Source: Thraustochytrium sp. TN22 (taxonomy: Eukaryota > Sar > Bigyra > Thraustochytrida > Thraustochytriidae). From it: a DNA stretch of 63,588 bases. Position 1 is the first letter of the stretch. The number at the start of each line of letters is the position of its first letter. The translations under genes were made by a program, and so were the position numbers. The stretch spans positions 1 to 63,588 of the forward strand of contig JABLUY010000216.1 in assembly GCA_013306675.1 (NCBI GenBank), read 5' to 3'. Positions 25,503 to 36,272 of this stretch are shown here, in pieces. The notes below the pieces were generated by a model. That model saw only the letters and a list, made by a program, of their open reading frames with translations. It ran no database searches and was not told the DNA's origin.

Positions 25503-28500
25503 GCCGCTCGCGGGGCGAGAGGCGGCGCGCGGATGCCGACGCCGCCGCAAACGATGACGATGCGCCGAGGGAGCGCGCGTTCCCAGTCTGGCGCCGCTGC
25601 CGCCGCGCTGCGCGGGGGAGGTCCGAAGCGAGCGTGTCTGGCCGGCTGCCGGTCGCCGACTGCTCGCCCGCCCGCCCGACCGACCGATCGGCTGCAGCTC
25701 GCCTGCCTGCCTCGCTGCGCTGCACAAGCCGCGGCGCAGGCCCCCGTTTCGGCTGCTGCGGTCGGGCTGGCCGCCGCGTCAGACGCCGCCGCCGTGCACC
25801 CAGCCGCCGCGCCGCGCGGTCTCCGCGCTGCGCTCCTCGCTCGCCTCTGCCGCCCTGCGCGCGAGGCCGAGGCTGATTTGGGTTTGCCGCCCGCGCGCGC
25901 GCCCGGCGGCCAGGCGGGACGGGACGCGCCGTCGCGGCTCGGAGCGCAGGCCGGCTGGCCGCGATTCGCTGCTCGATGAACGTGCAGGAGTACTGCTACA
26001 ACGACGAGCAGGCCGAGTGGAGTCGAGTCGAGTCGCTCGCCGCGATCAATCAGTCGCCTGACTTATGAGCGAGCAGGCGCAGGAAGCAAGCAGGCAGCAC
26101 AGGAAGCTGCGAGCTTGCAAGCTTGCACGAAGAGGCGTGCGGCTGGCTGCCTGGCTTGGCTGGCTGCCTGGCGAGCTGGGGCCGGACGGCGCGTCAAGAC
26201 TCCTGGCGCCCGCGAGCGGCAGTCGACGCGGCGTCGCGGCGACGGGCCAACGACTCCGAGACGAAGTTTGCGATGATGGGCGTGCTCGAGCCGGGGCCTG
26301 GCTGGCGATGCTGGCCTCGAGCGCAAAGCTATGTCGCTCGTCGTGGTTGGCGCTGGTTGGCGGGTCGAGGATGCAATTTTTGCCAATGCTCTAGCTGGAG
26401 CTCGAGCTCGCTTCGCTTTCCTGGCGGCCAACTTTGGAGAGCAGAGTCAGTGCACGCAGTCGCAGTTATTTGGCTAGCGAACGAATTGATCTCGTGTGTA
26501 CGTTGCACTATGCGCGGGCGGACCGCGAGCGATTCACTCGCCGCCACTGGCCGGCGGCCGTGGCGGCGCGCCGGCGGCCGCGGGGCGGCATGGCATGTCA
26601 CTCACGCACTGCGCGCTAGCTCGCAGTCGCGCGGTCCGCCGCCTGGCTTCCGAGCTTGGCGACCACGACTCGGACCCAAGTTCGCGGGCGCGGACGCTTG
26701 CTCAGGCTTGCCGGTTGACCCAATGAGGCCGTACTGGCAGCCTGAGTGGCACAGGAGCACAACTTCTTGAAGGGTCAGGGCCGAGGGCGGAGCGGCCAGG
26801 CGGCCCAGGCGGCCGGCACCTCGGCTTCAAGCCTTCAACGAGCCGCGAGCGAACGCGACCCGCCGTGCAACCATGGAAAGTCTTTTACATACCGACCGAC
26901 CGTGCCGTGACGACGAGCAACGGGCCCTCAGCTGCGAAGAAGTTGCCTCGATGGTTCCTCGCGGCCAGCCCGCCCCAGGGCGTCAGCCTGACTCAGCCAG
27001 GAGGGGGTGCTGCTTGCGCGCGCTCTTCCCGGGCTCCCCGCTGCGACAGCAATAAGCACGCAGCGAAGTGGAAGGTGCGACCCCGCGCCACGCTCCGCGG
27101 TCACGCGCAACCCCGGCAATGCAGCTGCAGCTTCGCTGCAACAAAAGGCTCTACCGCAACTCGCGCCGCGCCGGGCGTGAATAACCTTTTCATCAAAACA
27201 AGGGCGCCCGGCCACGCGCTGAGTCGCAGCGTCGCCGCTGTGCTCGATTTCCTTTGCCTTTTTCCCTTGCCAGCCGGAGCCTGATGAGCTAGCTGCCGCG
27301 GCGCCGCGCGTCATTCACGATTCACTCAGTGGGTGATGACGCGCAATGGGGCAGCCATTGTTCGCGGCCAGAAGGGCCAAAAAGGAGGGAAGACTGGCTG
27401 GCAGCCTTGAGGTCCCGCGGCGCGCCGCCGCACGCGCTCGCACGCTTCCACCTGGTGCGGCTGGCCCGACCGGCTGGCGGGCTGGCTGGCTGGCTGGCGG
27501 GCGGGTGGCCCGGCCACGGGCTGCTGGCGAGTGCCAAGCCTCACAACCGCGAAGGGCCGCAAGGAGGGCGATTCGCCCATCACTCGCGGTTCAACCGCCA
27601 CTTCAACGCCGCACAAACAGTGACTTCCTCTCCGCACAGGGCGGCTTGCCAATTAATCGCACGTGCGCGCACACGTGCTGAGGCTGGACAAACCTCGCTC
27701 GCGAGTCGCGCCGCTCCTGCAACTGGCTGGCTGGCAGGAGGTTTCATCATCATCATCGCTACGATCGTCCTTGATCGCTCGCTCGCTTGCGCTCGCTTCT
27801 TCTCTTCAAGGTTCCGCAGCCGCAGTGCATGCAGGAGACTTCCGCTTGAGTGCGAGCGAGGGCAATGGCAAGCGCGTCGACGCGGCCGCGGCCCGGACGC
27901 CGCGCCGCGCAGCCGCCGCCGCGCCGCCGCCGACAATCTCGCGAGCGCGCGAAAAAAGGGGCGCAGCTCCACGCACCGCGCCGCGAGCGCCGCTCGCGGG
28001 GTCCGCGAATTGGGTGCTCAACTCGCCCGCCGCACCCCCTGGCGCACCGGTGCGCCGCGTCGCGCGGACTGGCGAGCGTCGTGGAGGGGGGCAGGCGGAA
28101 CGTGTCGGGGCGGTCCCGCGGCGCAGGTGGCAAGCAATCACTGATTCAATGCTGCAGCTGCACTACCTACTACAACTTGATGTGAGTGAAGGCAAGGCTT
28201 GTAGTAAGCGCGGCCGAGCTTCGCGAGCGAAGTTGAGGCCAAGCTCAAGACCCAGGAATCGCTGCAGCTGCTTCGGCGGCGATGGACCCGCGGCCGGCCG
28301 CCGACCCCGTCAGCCGGACCGGCGGCGCGCTTGTGTGCCAGTCCGCCGGCCGTCTTGCGGTCTCGGAAGCCCTTGGGGGAGGGAGGGGGCTGCTCAGGGG
28401 CAGGCCGCACTCTCGCCATCCTCGGTCGCTCCGAGGCTTGCTTTGTGGCTTGACCTCGTTTCGGGGCTTCGACTTCTGTGTCATCCAGATCATGCCATGA

Positions 28501-28570
28501 TTAGGTCTGACAGTGAGTTATTCTGGCCGTGAGAGATGGATGCATTCGCGGACACTCCTTCGCCAACCAG

Positions 28571-28588
28571 GCTAGCTAGCTAGCTAGA
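28571..28588. repeat. (GCTA)n tetranucleotide repeat
   Basis: Four GCTAGCTA-type units; shorter TAGCTAGC copies recur in other intergenic regions of the window. Confidence 0.85.
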
Positions 28589-29855
28589 AGGCAGGACCGG
28601 CCACGGCCGTAGAGGCTGGCTGAGGAGGTCAAATGGGGTCGCGCCACAATGCCGCGGCGCTAAAAAGCCTCGCTTAGTGGCTGGCTGCCTGTTCGGCCAG
28701 CCAACCTGAACCAGGGCTTGCTTGGCGCCAGTCCACTCGCGGGCGATCAGGTGACCAAGACCGCACTGGCTCAGCTGAATCTCTCCAACTAAAAAGAATC
28801 AAAGCGAGCGCGCGCGGTCTTTGCCTGCCTCTCTGTCGAGGATACCTTGCCAGTTTCGTGGCGAGTCCAAGTTTCATTCGATTCATTCGCCGCTCTCTTG
28901 CTTGAGCACCGCGGCGTCCGCGGCGTCCGCTGGAACCGCCCGCCTAGCTGCGGTTCGGGTTTCGCCGCGTATTGCATTGCTCGATTCAGCTGGGCAGCTA
29001 AACTCGAAGATGCTACCAGTAAAGCTTATGTATTTCCGGGCCTCGCGGGTTGACGCCGGCGCCACCTTCGCTTCGAGCCTTCGACCGCCATGAAAGCCGC
29101 ACGCGGCTCGGCGCCAGCGGCGTCCCGACCCGTCCGACTGCTCCGCAGGCTCCGCTGCGCGCTGCATGGCCTCGGCCGAGTCGCCAGCCAGCCCTCAAGG
29201 GCCGCTTCGCTCCCTCTTTCTCTCAGCTCAGGGCTAAAGCCCGGCTTCACAGGGTCGCGTGCCGCCGCAGCCGGCGACAAACTTCGCCCTCGGAAGCGTC
29301 CCGCGGCTCGCTCTCCATTCGCGGCCCTGCCCCGGCCTGGTGGCGCGGCGCGCGTCGCATCCACGGGCGCCGACCAACGAGCCTGCCGCTACAGGAGCGC
29401 CGACCTGCTGCAGTCTTCAGCAGGCGACGGAGGCGTTGACTTGGCTTGCTTGCCGGCCGCTGAGCGCGCGATCTGCGCGCCGAGCCTGCCAGCGCGCTTG
29501 CATTGATTGGATCGCCTAGTATGAGCCGCGATGTGACGGGATCGCTCGTCACTCGGCAGCGCACTTAGCCCTGAGCCGACTGCGGGCGCGCGGTCACTCG
29601 CGCGAGACCCGCGGACTGCGGGCGCGAATTCAAGTGGCAGTGCGGTCACTCTGGGCGCTCAACGGTTGTCTCTCTCCTTCAGGCTGTCTGTCAGCCTGCT
29701 GGGCTTGCAAGGCTTGGAGCAATGCGAAGCAAAGCTGAGCGGCGCGCCCGCCGGGCTCGGTCGCTCGGGCGCGGCGCGGCGCGCTTGTCGCGCGCTCGCT
29801 CGGGCGCTCGGAGGTGGGCTCACCTGGCTGGCGAGCAGCGGGCTGGCGAGCGAGC

Positions 29856-32800
29856 ATGCGTCCTTCAAGTTGCGCGAGCGCGAGAACGGCGCTCACGCTG
29901 GGCCTGGTCCTCGTGCTAGGCCTGGCGGCAGGCGGCGCGCAGGCGGCTGCGGCAGACCTCGGGTCAAGGTACCGCGTGGAGAACCTGAACAGAGACGTGC
30001 AGGGCGGCGTGCGCGCAGGAGACCTGGTGAGCGTGACCTGCGTCTCGTGCCAGGCGCAGGACCTGACGGTGACGGCGTGGACGGCGCTCGAGGACGGCGC
30101 CGACTTGGTCGAAACCTACGAGGAGGCCCGCACGGCGGTCTTCAGGTTCGCTGCGGAGGGCAAGTATGTCGTGGTTCCAACGACCGAGGACAGCGGCGGC
30201 GCCCCGGTGGCACAGGACGCACTCTTCCTCCGCGTTAGTGCAGAGGCCGTGCACTGTCACGTGTGGCGCGGCTGCTTCACGCTGGCGGCCGACCAAGAGC
30301 TCGAGGGTGTAGACTGCCTCACGAGCTGGGCCTCGCTGAGCGCCGAAGCGCAGGCCAACCTGCGCCTGCGAGTCTGGGTCGGCTCGGCCGACGACCCACT
30401 GCGCACGCCGGGCAGCGCCTTCAACGTCAGCGAGCGCGAGGCCGTGCTCACCGAGGAGATGTACTACCTCGGCGAGCAGGCCAAAGCCACCATCGAGCGC
30501 GGACCCTTTCGTGCGCTCGCCGCGCCGCTCGTGTCCTGGGCGCCCGATTCTGACACATCCGTGAGCGAGTCCGCCGCATCCGCGCAGACCGCCTCCGGCG
30601 TCTACGTGAAGGAGGGCCGCTTTTGGTCTTTTGCACTCGAGTCTGCCTTCGTCGATACCACGACGGTCGACGTCGCTGGCTCCACGCTCGATCTGCGCGT
30701 CGCGGGCCAGTCCGTCAACTCCATGGGGTGCTCCGCCGCCTCGCGCCAGCTCTGGCTCGAGCTGCCCAAGTACACGCCGCCTGCAGCGCCGGCGCCCACT
30801 GACTCGCCGCCGCCGGACGACGACCTACGCGCGGCCGACGTGCTGGCCGTCGATTACTGCGCACCGGCCGTTGTGCTGGCCAGCTCCGAGCCCGCAGCCG
30901 TCTGGCTCGTGCAAGGCGTCGTGGCAGGCGCCGGCGCCGAGGACCTTGGTGCCGCGCTCGTGCGCGTGCCGGGCGCCTCGACGCTGCTCGACGTGGCACC
31001 CACGCGTGGTGGCCTCGTCTTCTTGCACGACGCCGGCCTCAGCCGCCTGGACGCCGCGCTCGAGCGCGGCGCCGCGGACAGCCTCGCGGCGCCCACCGAG
31101 CTTACCGTCGTCAATGGGACTGCGCTGGAGGGCGTCACGCGCCTCGCGGCGCCCATCGGCTGCGACTGGATCCTCGACGCCACCAACCGCACCGCCAACG
31201 ACCGCCTCGCCGCATGGGACGCCGACGCCGACGCCGTCTCGTCCATCACCTTCTTGCGCTTCGCCGCCAATGGGACCACCGTCGTGGCGCGCGAAGTTGA
31301 CCTTGGTGGTACCTACGAGGTCCTGCAGGTACTCCCTCTCATCAGCGCGCGCAAGTCCGTGGCGCTCGTGCGCGCCTCCGGCGACGCCGGCCCGTCCGCC
31401 ATCCTCATCAACGAGATCTCGCAGACCGTCTCGAGCCTCGCGGCGCTCCCGGAAGGCGCGCAGCTCAACTCCACGCGGATCGCTTCGCCCGTGTCGCCCG
31501 ACGGCCAGCTCCTGCTCTGGACCAACGACTCCTTCTACCTCTCGCCCAGCTGCGGCATGTCTTGGCAGCGTCTGGTCTTCACCTCCTTCGACGCCGACTC
31601 AAGCGCCTTCGTCTCGGCCGATGCCATCGATGTCTCCGGCGGCGACGCCATCGCTGAGGTCGCCACCTCGCCCACCAGCCGCTTCCTGCTGCGCACGGTC
31701 GCCGGCCGCCTCTTCGCCGGCGCCTTTGGTCTCCCGCAGGCCGTCGAGCTCTACTCGCCGCTCGCTGCGCCCGGCGCCAACGCCGCCGAGCTTGCCCTGG
31801 CGCTCCAAGCGCGCGCCGACGGCGTCTTCGTCGCGCTTCTCGGTGGCGCCGACGCGCAGGCGCGCACCATCGAGCTCCCCTCGCACGTGCGCGTCACGGC
31901 CTCCTCGCCAGCGACCCTCACGTCGGAGGCCATCGAGGCGCTCGACCTCGCCGAGGCGCTGCGCTGCCCATACATTGAATGGACGCAGCTCTCGCCAGCC
32001 GCCGACGCCTTTTACGCCGACATGAACGACGAGATCGAGGCGATTTTCCGCATTACGCACGACACCGACATGAACGGCATGCACATCAGCTACCAGACCT
32101 CGGACCGCACGCTCCTCGATATGCACGTCGGCGACGAGACCATCAAGACCAGCGCGCACGGCCGCCTCACGCGCCGTGACCGCAAGGTGCGCCTCGTCGT
32201 GCCGCCCGACATCAGCTCACGAACAGGCGTTGGCGCACAGGACCAAGCCTCCGGCACCGTCGTCGTGCGCGCTGCGCCGATGCGCTTCACGGCGTCCTGC
32301 CCAGCCACCACGCGCATGCTGCAAGTCCAGGTCGGCTGCCCGCGTGGCCGCCACCTGCGCTACTCGCCGCCCGCTGCCTACAGTGAGCCGTCCACCTCGG
32401 TCGTCACTTCGGCCTGCGACGAAGAGGCCGCTGCCGCTGCCACGGAGGAAGAGGCCACCGCCATTCGCAAGGCCTGCGTCTGCCGCCGCTACGAGAACTT
32501 CACGATCTCGCTGCCACGCGACATTGTCGACGAGGAGCGCCTCACGACGCAGGCGACCCTCTTCGACCGCCAGCTCTCCTGGTCCGAGGACACCGTCGAC
32601 CTCAAGTTCGACGTCAACACTTACGGGTGTCCCACCTTTGTGCCCTACACCTATAGCTTCAAGCCCGGCCTGGAGATCTGGGACAACGATGTCAAGGTCA
32701 AGGACGTCGACGCCGACTTTGTCGTGCTCGAGGCCAACGCGCGCCTCGACTACACCTTTGGCCTCACCGCATCCAGCGCCGGCTGCCGCCGCACCCCAGA

Positions 32801-33233
32801 AACCTGGTCCGCCAAGCTCGCCGCGAACGCGGACCCGAGACAGGCGTGGACCTCGCAGAACCACCGCTCGTGCTTCGCCGACCCAGACGAGTCCGACGCC
32901 GACGCCGACGCCACCGCCTGGGCCGCCCTAACCTACGAGATTCTCAACGCCTCCTCCGCCAACTACGTTAGCTTCAAGTCCACAACGCTCAAGGACACAC
33001 CCTACGAATTCCTCGCCGTCGTCGTCGACCCGGACTACAGCTTTTGCATGCTGCAGGCCCGTTTTGCCGTCGAGCCCTACGGCATCCCCATGGACGGCTT
33101 CACCTCCTTTGTCATTGTCTTTATCGTCGTCCTCTGCAGCATGCTCATGCTCGCCACAACCTACTTTATTCACCGCCGCGACATTCTTGCGCACTCCATG
33201 GATACGGAAGCCGAAACCAAGAAGCAGCTTTAG
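29856..33233 (+). CDS. CatSper auxiliary subunit (beta/delta/epsilon type)
   Basis: A 1125-residue type I membrane protein. The ATG at 29856 starts a signal peptide (hydrophobic core LTLGLVLVLGLAAGG). A very large ectodomain follows, and a single helix near the C-terminus (FVIVFIVVLCSMLMLATTYF) with a short basic/acidic cytosolic tail. The central ~300-700 region has repeated beta-strand blocks consistent with the propeller of CatSper accessory subunits. The last ~250 residues carry the family's stem signature. This includes YGCPTFVPYTYSFKPGLEIWD, a VVLEANARLDYTF block, a CRRTPETW block, the SQNHRSCF block, YEFLAVVVDPDYSFCMLQARF and VEPYGIPMDGF. CatSper is the flagellar calcium channel complex that drives hyperactivated motility. 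This protein would sit outside the flagellar membrane around the pore. Which of the B/D/E/G subunits it corresponds to cannot be decided here. Confidence 0.82.
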   Translation: MRPSSCASARTALTLGLVLVLGLAAGGAQAAAADLGSRYRVENLNRDVQGGVRAGDLVSVTCVSCQAQDLTVTAWTALEDGADLVETYEEARTAVFRFAAEGKYVVVPTTEDSGGAPVAQDALFLRVSAEAVHCHVWRGCFTLAADQELEGVDCLTSWASLSAEAQANLRLRVWVGSADDPLRTPGSAFNVSEREAVLTEEMYYLGEQAKATIERGPFRALAAPLVSWAPDSDTSVSESAASAQTASGVYVKEGRFWSFALESAFVDTTTVDVAGSTLDLRVAGQSVNSMGCSAASRQLWLELPKYTPPAAPAPTDSPPPDDDLRAADVLAVDYCAPAVVLASSEPAAVWLVQGVVAGAGAEDLGAALVRVPGASTLLDVAPTRGGLVFLHDAGLSRLDAALERGAADSLAAPTELTVVNGTALEGVTRLAAPIGCDWILDATNRTANDRLAAWDADADAVSSITFLRFAANGTTVVAREVDLGGTYEVLQVLPLISARKSVALVRASGDAGPSAILINEISQTVSSLAALPEGAQLNSTRIASPVSPDGQLLLWTNDSFYLSPSCGMSWQRLVFTSFDADSSAFVSADAIDVSGGDAIAEVATSPTSRFLLRTVAGRLFAGAFGLPQAVELYSPLAAPGANAAELALALQARADGVFVALLGGADAQARTIELPSHVRVTASSPATLTSEAIEALDLAEALRCPYIEWTQLSPAADAFYADMNDEIEAIFRITHDTDMNGMHISYQTSDRTLLDMHVGDETIKTSAHGRLTRRDRKVRLVVPPDISSRTGVGAQDQASGTVVVRAAPMRFTASCPATTRMLQVQVGCPRGRHLRYSPPAAYSEPSTSVVTSACDEEAAAAATEEEATAIRKACVCRRYENFTISLPRDIVDEERLTTQATLFDRQLSWSEDTVDLKFDVNTYGCPTFVPYTYSFKPGLEIWDNDVKVKDVDADFVVLEANARLDYTFGLTASSAGCRRTPETWSAKLAANADPRQAWTSQNHRSCFADPDESDADADATAWAALTYEILNASSANYVSFKSTTLKDTPYEFLAVVVDPDYSFCMLQARFAVEPYGIPMDGFTSFVIVFIVVLCSMLMLATTYFIHRRDILAHSMDTEAETKKQL

Positions 33234-33474
33234 CGACCATTCTAACCCTTCTCGCCATTTTGCTCATTCGCTCATTCTTTCTTTCTTTCTTTGTCGACTA
33301 CTGAGTTTAGTTTGTTACTTTGTTAGTTAGAGACAAGCAAGGCCAGATCGAGGGCTCCTTCGTTTTCCGTTTTGCTCCTCAGGCTGACCACCGTGCTCCT
33401 CTTTCCAGACTCGCCGCTTGTTGATGATAGTACCGGGTACCAACCCCACCTCCCACGCACACAACCTTCCTCCC

Positions 33475-35585
33475 TCACAACTCCTCGAGCTCCTCGTCGT
33501 CGTCGTCGTCAAGAAAGTCCATACGCCCCCCTTTCCGCTTGGAGTCCGCACGATGATGCTGGGCCACGCCATTGGCGAGCCCGACCGGGTGGTGCGGCTC
33601 AGGACGGTGTGGAGCGACCGACACGCTGGAGCTGTGCTGACTCGACGATGACGGCCCGACGACGGCGGCAAAGAACGTCGCAGGCTGGCCCGTGGAGCCC
33701 GAGGACAGGTGGCGCCCATGACCCGGTCCAGAAAGCCGCGGCGCACCCGAGGTCGTGGACGCCTGGCTCCAGTTGCGCGGCGGGTCCTGCAGGGGAGGCG
33801 GCACGCTGGTATGGTTACTGCGACCGCCGTGGTCGTCCTCGTCCTCGTCCTCCGGATCGCTCTGCGTGTTATGGCAAAGCGGCGAGGAGGAAAGCACACG
33901 GCGCGTCCAGCGCAAGAAGCAGTTGGCCACCTGCTCGCGCTTCTCCTCGCTGGACTTGGCGAAGACGCGCACCCCGTTGGCGCCCATGCGGCGAGGAAGC
34001 AGGCCCCCGCCGTACTTGCTGGACTCAATCTTGAAGCAGCGCGCCCCTTCGGCCATGCTGCCGATGGAACTCTGGGAATTTTGCGAGTAGCCGTGCCCCG
34101 GCGAGAAAGCGCCGCGAGGCGTGTGCGCCAGGTCGGCCTGCACGACGCGCGCGTTCTTCTTCGAGTAGAAGCGCAGGCCGTCCACCGGATTGCTGTTGCC
34201 CTTGCCGTGGTGCACGAGCGTGCACTCGACAATGAAGTCGTCGCGTGTGAGCGACATGCCGGCCTCCTCGCTCAGCGCCAACATCTGCCCCGTGATGTGC
34301 TCCTCACGCTCCGTCTTGGTCCGATCCGAGAGGTTCGTGTTGAGGTCCGCCGACCCGCAGCAGCGGTAAAGGTCGCGCGACTTGAGCCGCCAAAGCAGCT
34401 CCTGCGCCGGCCTCATCCGCGGGTCGCGGCTCAGCTCCACCAGGTAGAGCACCTGGTCGGTCAGCTGCGCGTAGGCCGCCATGTCCTCGATGGTCTCCGA
34501 CATGCGCAGCTCGCGGCCGTCCGACGCGCGGAACGTCAGGTACGGGTCCGCGGCGCGCAAGATGTCGCGAACCATGAATTCGCACGCCTTGACCACCTTG
34601 TGCTGGTACACCACGCGGTGCAGCCACATGCGCGCATTGAAGACGCCAAACATGCCGTGCACCGACTTCTCCGGGAACGAGATGGTCAGGTCGCCCTTCT
34701 CGTCCGGAAGAACGCGCGCGTTCTGCGCCAGGCGCTCCACCGTCGTGCCCGTCGAGATGCGCACGCCCGTGTAGTACGAGTCGCGCAAGATGTAGTCCAG
34801 CTTGTCCACGTCAAAGCCGCTGCGCTCGTTGTTGATGATGTCGTACAAAAAGGACTTGTTTGCGTCGCGCCCGCGGCGGCCCGCCGTCCCGCCCTCAATC
34901 TCCTTACCCAGAATGAGTTCCTCCACGAACCGCAGGTCGCGCGCCGTCAGACCATACTGCACCACCGGGTCAATGCGGTTGACCTTGAGCAGGTGCCGCA
35001 GCATGCGCACCGAGCCCGCCTCGTGCGACCAGTCCTTGCCGCGCAGAAACTCGCCGTCGAACAGGTGCGAGAACGGCCCGTGGCCCAGGTCGTGGCACAG
35101 GCCGGCCAGGCCCACGCACAGCACGTCCGTGCGCGTGATGCCCAGGTCCGGCTGCTTGTTGCTCAGCGACTTGACGAAGTGCATGCCCAGGTGCGCCACG
35201 CCCAGGCTGTGCTCGAACCGCGAGTGCGTCGCGCCGGGGAACACGAACTGCGTCGCGCCCAGCTGCTTCAGGTTCTTGAGCCGCTGGTACTCGGGCGTGT
35301 CCATGACGGCCAGCAGGAGCGGGGGGAACTCCATGGACGAGTGAATCGGGTCCGTCACGATCTTCTCAAACCGGTGAGGCGCGCGTTCCAGCCGGAACGC
35401 GCCGTCCTCGCCGCGGCCCCCGCGCGCCGCCGCCGCCGCCGCCGCCGACGCCGACGCCGCCTCGCCCACCTTGTGCCGCTTGCGCTGCCGTGCGCCGCGC
35501 GCCAGCGGCGAGTCCACCATGTCCGCCTCGCTCGTCTCGTCGCCGCCGCGCGCCGCCGCGGCCGCGCCCATCTCCACGTCGCCCA

Positions 35586-35627
<42 letters not shown>

Positions 35628-35715
35628 GCCGCCGCGCGCGCGCTGGCCCGGCCGCGTTCTGCGTTTGAGCGCAGCACGGATGGACGACTCGACGCCGGGC
35701 AGCGGAGGCGCGCAT
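33475..35715 (-). CDS. SAMHD1: SAMHD1-like dNTP triphosphohydrolase
   Basis: A 746-residue HD-domain protein of the SAMHD1 family, which hydrolyses dNTPs to deoxynucleosides and triphosphate. The metal-site residues are intact: THSRFEHSLGV (Arg166, His169), LCHDLGHGPFSHLFDG (His208-Asp209) and DVDKLDYILRDS (Asp307). Flanking family blocks are present as well (DPIHSSMEF, FNARMWLHRVVYQHKV, the DDFIVE block). The animal protein's SAM domain is absent; instead there is an Ala-rich leader. The C-terminal ~150 residues are Ser/His-rich low complexity ending in an acidic patch. The ATG at 35715 is used; the ATG at 35586 (MGDVEMG), just after a poly-Ala run, is an equally plausible start giving 703 residues. 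A KRHK motif near residue 79 may be a nuclear signal. Confidence 0.94.
35586..35627. repeat. (GCC)n trinucleotide repeat
   Basis: A GCC run that encodes the poly-Ala stretch near the start of the SAMHD1-like protein, if the upstream ATG is used. Confidence 0.85.
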
Positions 35716-36272
35716 GCGGTGGCCAGCCCAACCACCGCGGCGCCGCGCGCCGCCGCTCGGCGCGCGCGCGGCGGCCGGGGCCGAGGCTCGGCAGGGCCGC
35801 GCTCGGGGCCCCGAGGGACCTCCCTGCGGAGTTTCGTCGAGTTTCGTGCAGGACCCCGCCCTGGGCGCCGGGTCGCGCCTCGGAGTCGGGCTGGTGGTTG
35901 GACGCGCGCAGCTTGAAGCCCTGCGCTACCAGCGTGCACGAGCCTGTCAGTGGGAACGACTTGGAGCTGGCCGCGGAGAACTCGCGAGGCTGGCACGGCC
36001 GGCCGTGCCACCGCGGGGAATGCTGTAGATCGAGCGAGCGAGCGAGCGAGCTTGCGAGCGAGCTTGCGAGGTCCGGGTTTTGCTGGAGCGCTAGGTCGCA
36101 GGCGGCCGGGCGCGGAGAAGCGCGGAGAACGCGGCGCGGGCCAATCGAGTATAGGGAATACGACAAGATGCGAGGTTAGCATGTGCTCGGCCACCTGGCC
36201 GGCGGGTAAGTTTAGCTACCACTACCAAGCTTATAGAGAGGAAAGTCAGACTGGGCGCCGCGCTGGGCCGGG
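35716..36272. other. Intergenic region between the SAMHD1-like and ankyrin/WW genes
   Basis: Both neighbours are on the minus strand, so this is the upstream region of the SAMHD1-like gene and the 3' flank of the ankyrin/WW gene. A GAGCGAGCGAGC/CTTGCGAGCGAG tetranucleotide tract lies at 36029-36070. Nothing else seen. Confidence 0.5.

Larger units (their letters stand above)
24452..29855. other. 5.4 kb region without a convincing gene
   Basis: Many open frames cross this stretch on both strands, but all translate to Arg/Ala/Pro/Ser-rich low-complexity sequence with no recognisable domain, and opposite frames are equally open. Simple sequences include (CTTGT)n at 25091-25112, (CTGC)n at 25475-25502, GCGCGC tracts at 25436-25452, GGCTGGCTGGCTGGC near 27477-27495, and (GCTA)n at 28571-28588. 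It presumably contains the promoter of the TAZ gene at the left and of the CatSper-like gene at the right. A multi-exon or RNA gene cannot be excluded. Confidence 0.5.

Noticed and set aside
24672-25979. 435-codon plus-strand frame in the gene-poor region
   Set aside because: Low-complexity Arg/Ala/Pro sequence, no domain, equally open frames on both strands.
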